Positions 22,101-23,427 of a stretch of DNA of 23,427 nt are shown one piece after another. The DNA is from Tetrahymena elliotti 4EA (lineage: Eukaryota > Ciliophora > Oligohymenophorea > Hymenostomatida > Tetrahymenidae). Position numbers and translations under genes: made by a program. The stretch lies in NCBI GenBank assembly GCA_000231825.2, contig JH720381.1:23167-46593 (forward strand), written 5' to 3'. A model generated the notes under the pieces. The model saw only the letters and a list, made by a program, of their open reading frames with translations. It did no database searches and had not been told where the DNA came from. Numbering within the stretch: position 1 is the first letter of the stretch; the number at the start of each line of letters is the position of its first letter.

Positions 22101-22812
22101 TAATGATATTAGCCTTAATATCTCTCAATTAAACTGATTGATCATAATTATATAATCTTACTATTACTTTTTTTCTTTTCTGTCCTAATAAATGAACTCT
22201 TACACAATCCAAAGCCAAAGATAAAGAATTTATTGTATCATTAACATCCTTTTCTATTTCTTATTTAAATAATTCAGCTTCTTTACATATCTCATCATCA
22301 AAATTCTTTAGTTTTATAAAATCCACATAAGCTTCAGACAAATCATTTCTTTTCAAATTTGTCCACTCAATAATATCTTTAAATTACTAATATAATCTAT
22401 AACATTCAAAAAAAGAAAGCAGCATCACATGTCTCGGGTCATTATCCTTTTATTTTTAATATTAAAATTCATTTTTAAATAAAAATTCTAGGAAGATTTA
22501 TTATTAATTTTAATTTTGCTTAGATTTTTTAAACATAAAAATGAAAGAAAAATCTAAGAATTTCTAGCATTGAAAAAATGCTTTCATTGATTCTTTATTA
22601 GATAAATAAATAAATTATCTTACATAAAATGTTTTACAGTCATCTTAGAAGTAATCCTTCCACTTTTCAAGTAACAATGTATGATCAAAATTACTATTAT
22701 TATTCATTTCAGGCTAAATTATGCTCAAAGAAGACTCGTTATTCTTTTTTGGATGAGTTAACCTCCCAGGGCTCTTATAATAAAAATCTGATTCTCTCTT
22801 AAAGCTAGACAT
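19103..22812 (-). CDS. MCM8: MCM8 DNA helicase (homologous recombination, replication-coupled repair)
   Basis: AAA+ MCM-family helicase; MCM8 usually works with MCM9 in the nucleus in homologous-recombination repair. Nine exons in coding order: 22812-22624, 22446-21726, 21633-21258, 21193-21147, 21093-20766, 20710-20581, 19950-19754, 19696-19522, 19459-19103. Joins are GT-AG and in frame; the product is 839 aa (human MCM8 is 840). N-terminal domain with a zinc-binding set C205, C208, C227, C232 (CLDC ... CLNAKC). [14 protein letters not shown] precedes the ATPase. Walker A is GDPGLGKS (440-447), Walker [10 protein letters not shown] (501-509), sensor 1 ASANP, arginine finger ILSRFD (R572). 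[11 protein letters not shown] and ANPKEGHYN resemble MCM8 (SLAKAGVVCSL, ANPVGGHYN) rather than MCM9 or MCM2-7. The C-terminal [12 protein letters not shown] and [16 protein letters not shown] are the AAA+ lid, followed by a winged-helix-like tail. ATPase residues are intact, so it should be active. Intron 6 (19951-20580, 630 nt) is unusually long; the others are 53-177 nt. Confidence 0.95.
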
Positions 22813-23347
22813 ATTTCAAGTTTTTATCAAGCAATTAATATATTTATTTCAAGAAACCTTTATTTATTTGTTGATTTCTACTTTTGCAATTAGCAACTTT
22901 TTCTAATATTAAAGATAAATCAACTTTTATACCAAAATCTAATTATTATTTACTTTTCAAATTTTTGCGGAAAATCTGCATAAATTTATGGTATTTATCA
23001 GTTTAAAATAAACTAAAGTAATTTTTATAATATAAATAACTTGCTTTGTATAATATGATTATTAAATGATGAAAAATATTTTGATATTTCATTTAGAATT
23101 AATTATTTTATAAATATTATAACAATATTATACTTTGAATCATTTCAATTTATATGAATACTTGACTCAATCAATAAAAAACTTTGCATATTTAATGATA
23201 ACACTCAAATTGCTTTAGCAAATGATGAGATTACAGTTCTCATTCATACATTCATTTATATATTTATTTAATGATAAAATAATGAAGAGGTTTTATTTTT
23301 TGTCAATTAATTAGAAAGTAAAAATGAAAATTAGAAATATCGATTAA
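22813..23347. other. MCM8 upstream region and tRNA 5' flank
   Basis: 535 bp of A+T-rich sequence between the MCM8 start codon (transcribed leftwards) and the tRNA gene (transcribed rightwards). It should contain the MCM8 promoter, but I can identify no specific element and no further gene. Confidence 0.5.
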
Positions 23348-23419
23348 GGGTTGTTGGTCTAGTGGCATGATTCTCGTTTAGGGTACGAGAGGTCCCGGGT
23401 TCGATTCTCGGACGACCCC
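23348..23419 (+). tRNA. tRNA-Pro (anticodon AGG)
   Basis: 72-nt cloverleaf. The acceptor stem GGGTTGT pairs with ACGACCC (one G-T pair) with discriminator C at 23419. The anticodon stem is TCTCGT/ACGAGA with loop TTAGGGT, so the anticodon AGG is at 23380-23382, reading CCN proline codons (A34 normally becomes inosine). The T stem CCGGG/CTCGG closes the TTCGATT loop. Internal Pol III promoter boxes are present: A box TGGTCTAGTGGC (23355-23366) and B box GGTTCGATTCT (23398-23408). The body closely matches eukaryotic tRNA-Pro. There is no intron and CCA is not encoded, as expected for a nuclear gene. Confidence 0.97.
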
Positions 23420-23421
23420 AA

Positions 23422-23427
23422 TTTTTT
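23422..23427 (+). terminator. Pol III termination T-run of tRNA-Pro
   Basis: Six T residues (reaching the window end) start two bases after the mature tRNA 3' end, the normal RNA polymerase III stop. Confidence 0.85.

Overview
The window is about 80% A+T and reads as nuclear DNA of an oligohymenophorean ciliate such as Tetrahymena or Ichthyophthirius. Recognisable proteins appear only when TAA and TAG are read as glutamine and TGA is the only stop (ciliate code). Most introns are short, A+T-rich and GT-AG, with many of 50-65 nt. No telomere repeat or Tetrahymena-type chromosome-breakage sequence was noticed.

Layout, left to right. (1) 1-1400: remains of two DNA transposases, both on the minus strand: a hAT C-terminal dimerisation segment (46-300) and a broken Merlin/ISXO2-like DDE transposase (545-1375), with a short inverted repeat in between. 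(2) 2873-3846 (+): a decayed protein-kinase-like gene, followed by A+T-rich spacer. (3) 5989-7010 (+): a rhomboid-family membrane protein. (4) 7997-9508 (-): a secreted-type protein with two DJ-1/PfpI domains in one exon. (5) 11931-17204 (+): an importin-11-like nuclear transport receptor, 11 exons and 1059 aa. (6) 17811-18400 (+): an atypical Rab-like small GTPase. (7) 19103-22812 (-): an MCM8 helicase, 9 exons and 839 aa, almost exactly the length of animal MCM8. (8) 23348-23419 (+): tRNA-Pro(AGG) with a T6 Pol III stop.

The genes do not form an operon or a pathway; this is an ordinary eukaryotic mix of transport (importin-11), recombination and replication (MCM8), intramembrane proteolysis (rhomboid) and DJ-1-type functions. 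Exon joins were worked out by hand. Each keeps the reading frame and lengths are whole codons, which supports the models. The most unusual parts are the transposon fossils and kinase relic at the left end, the small GTPase lacking the normal G3 motif, and a 31-bp tandem repeat that triplicates a splice-acceptor sequence at the end of importin-11 intron 2. I found no evidence for a new multi-gene system.
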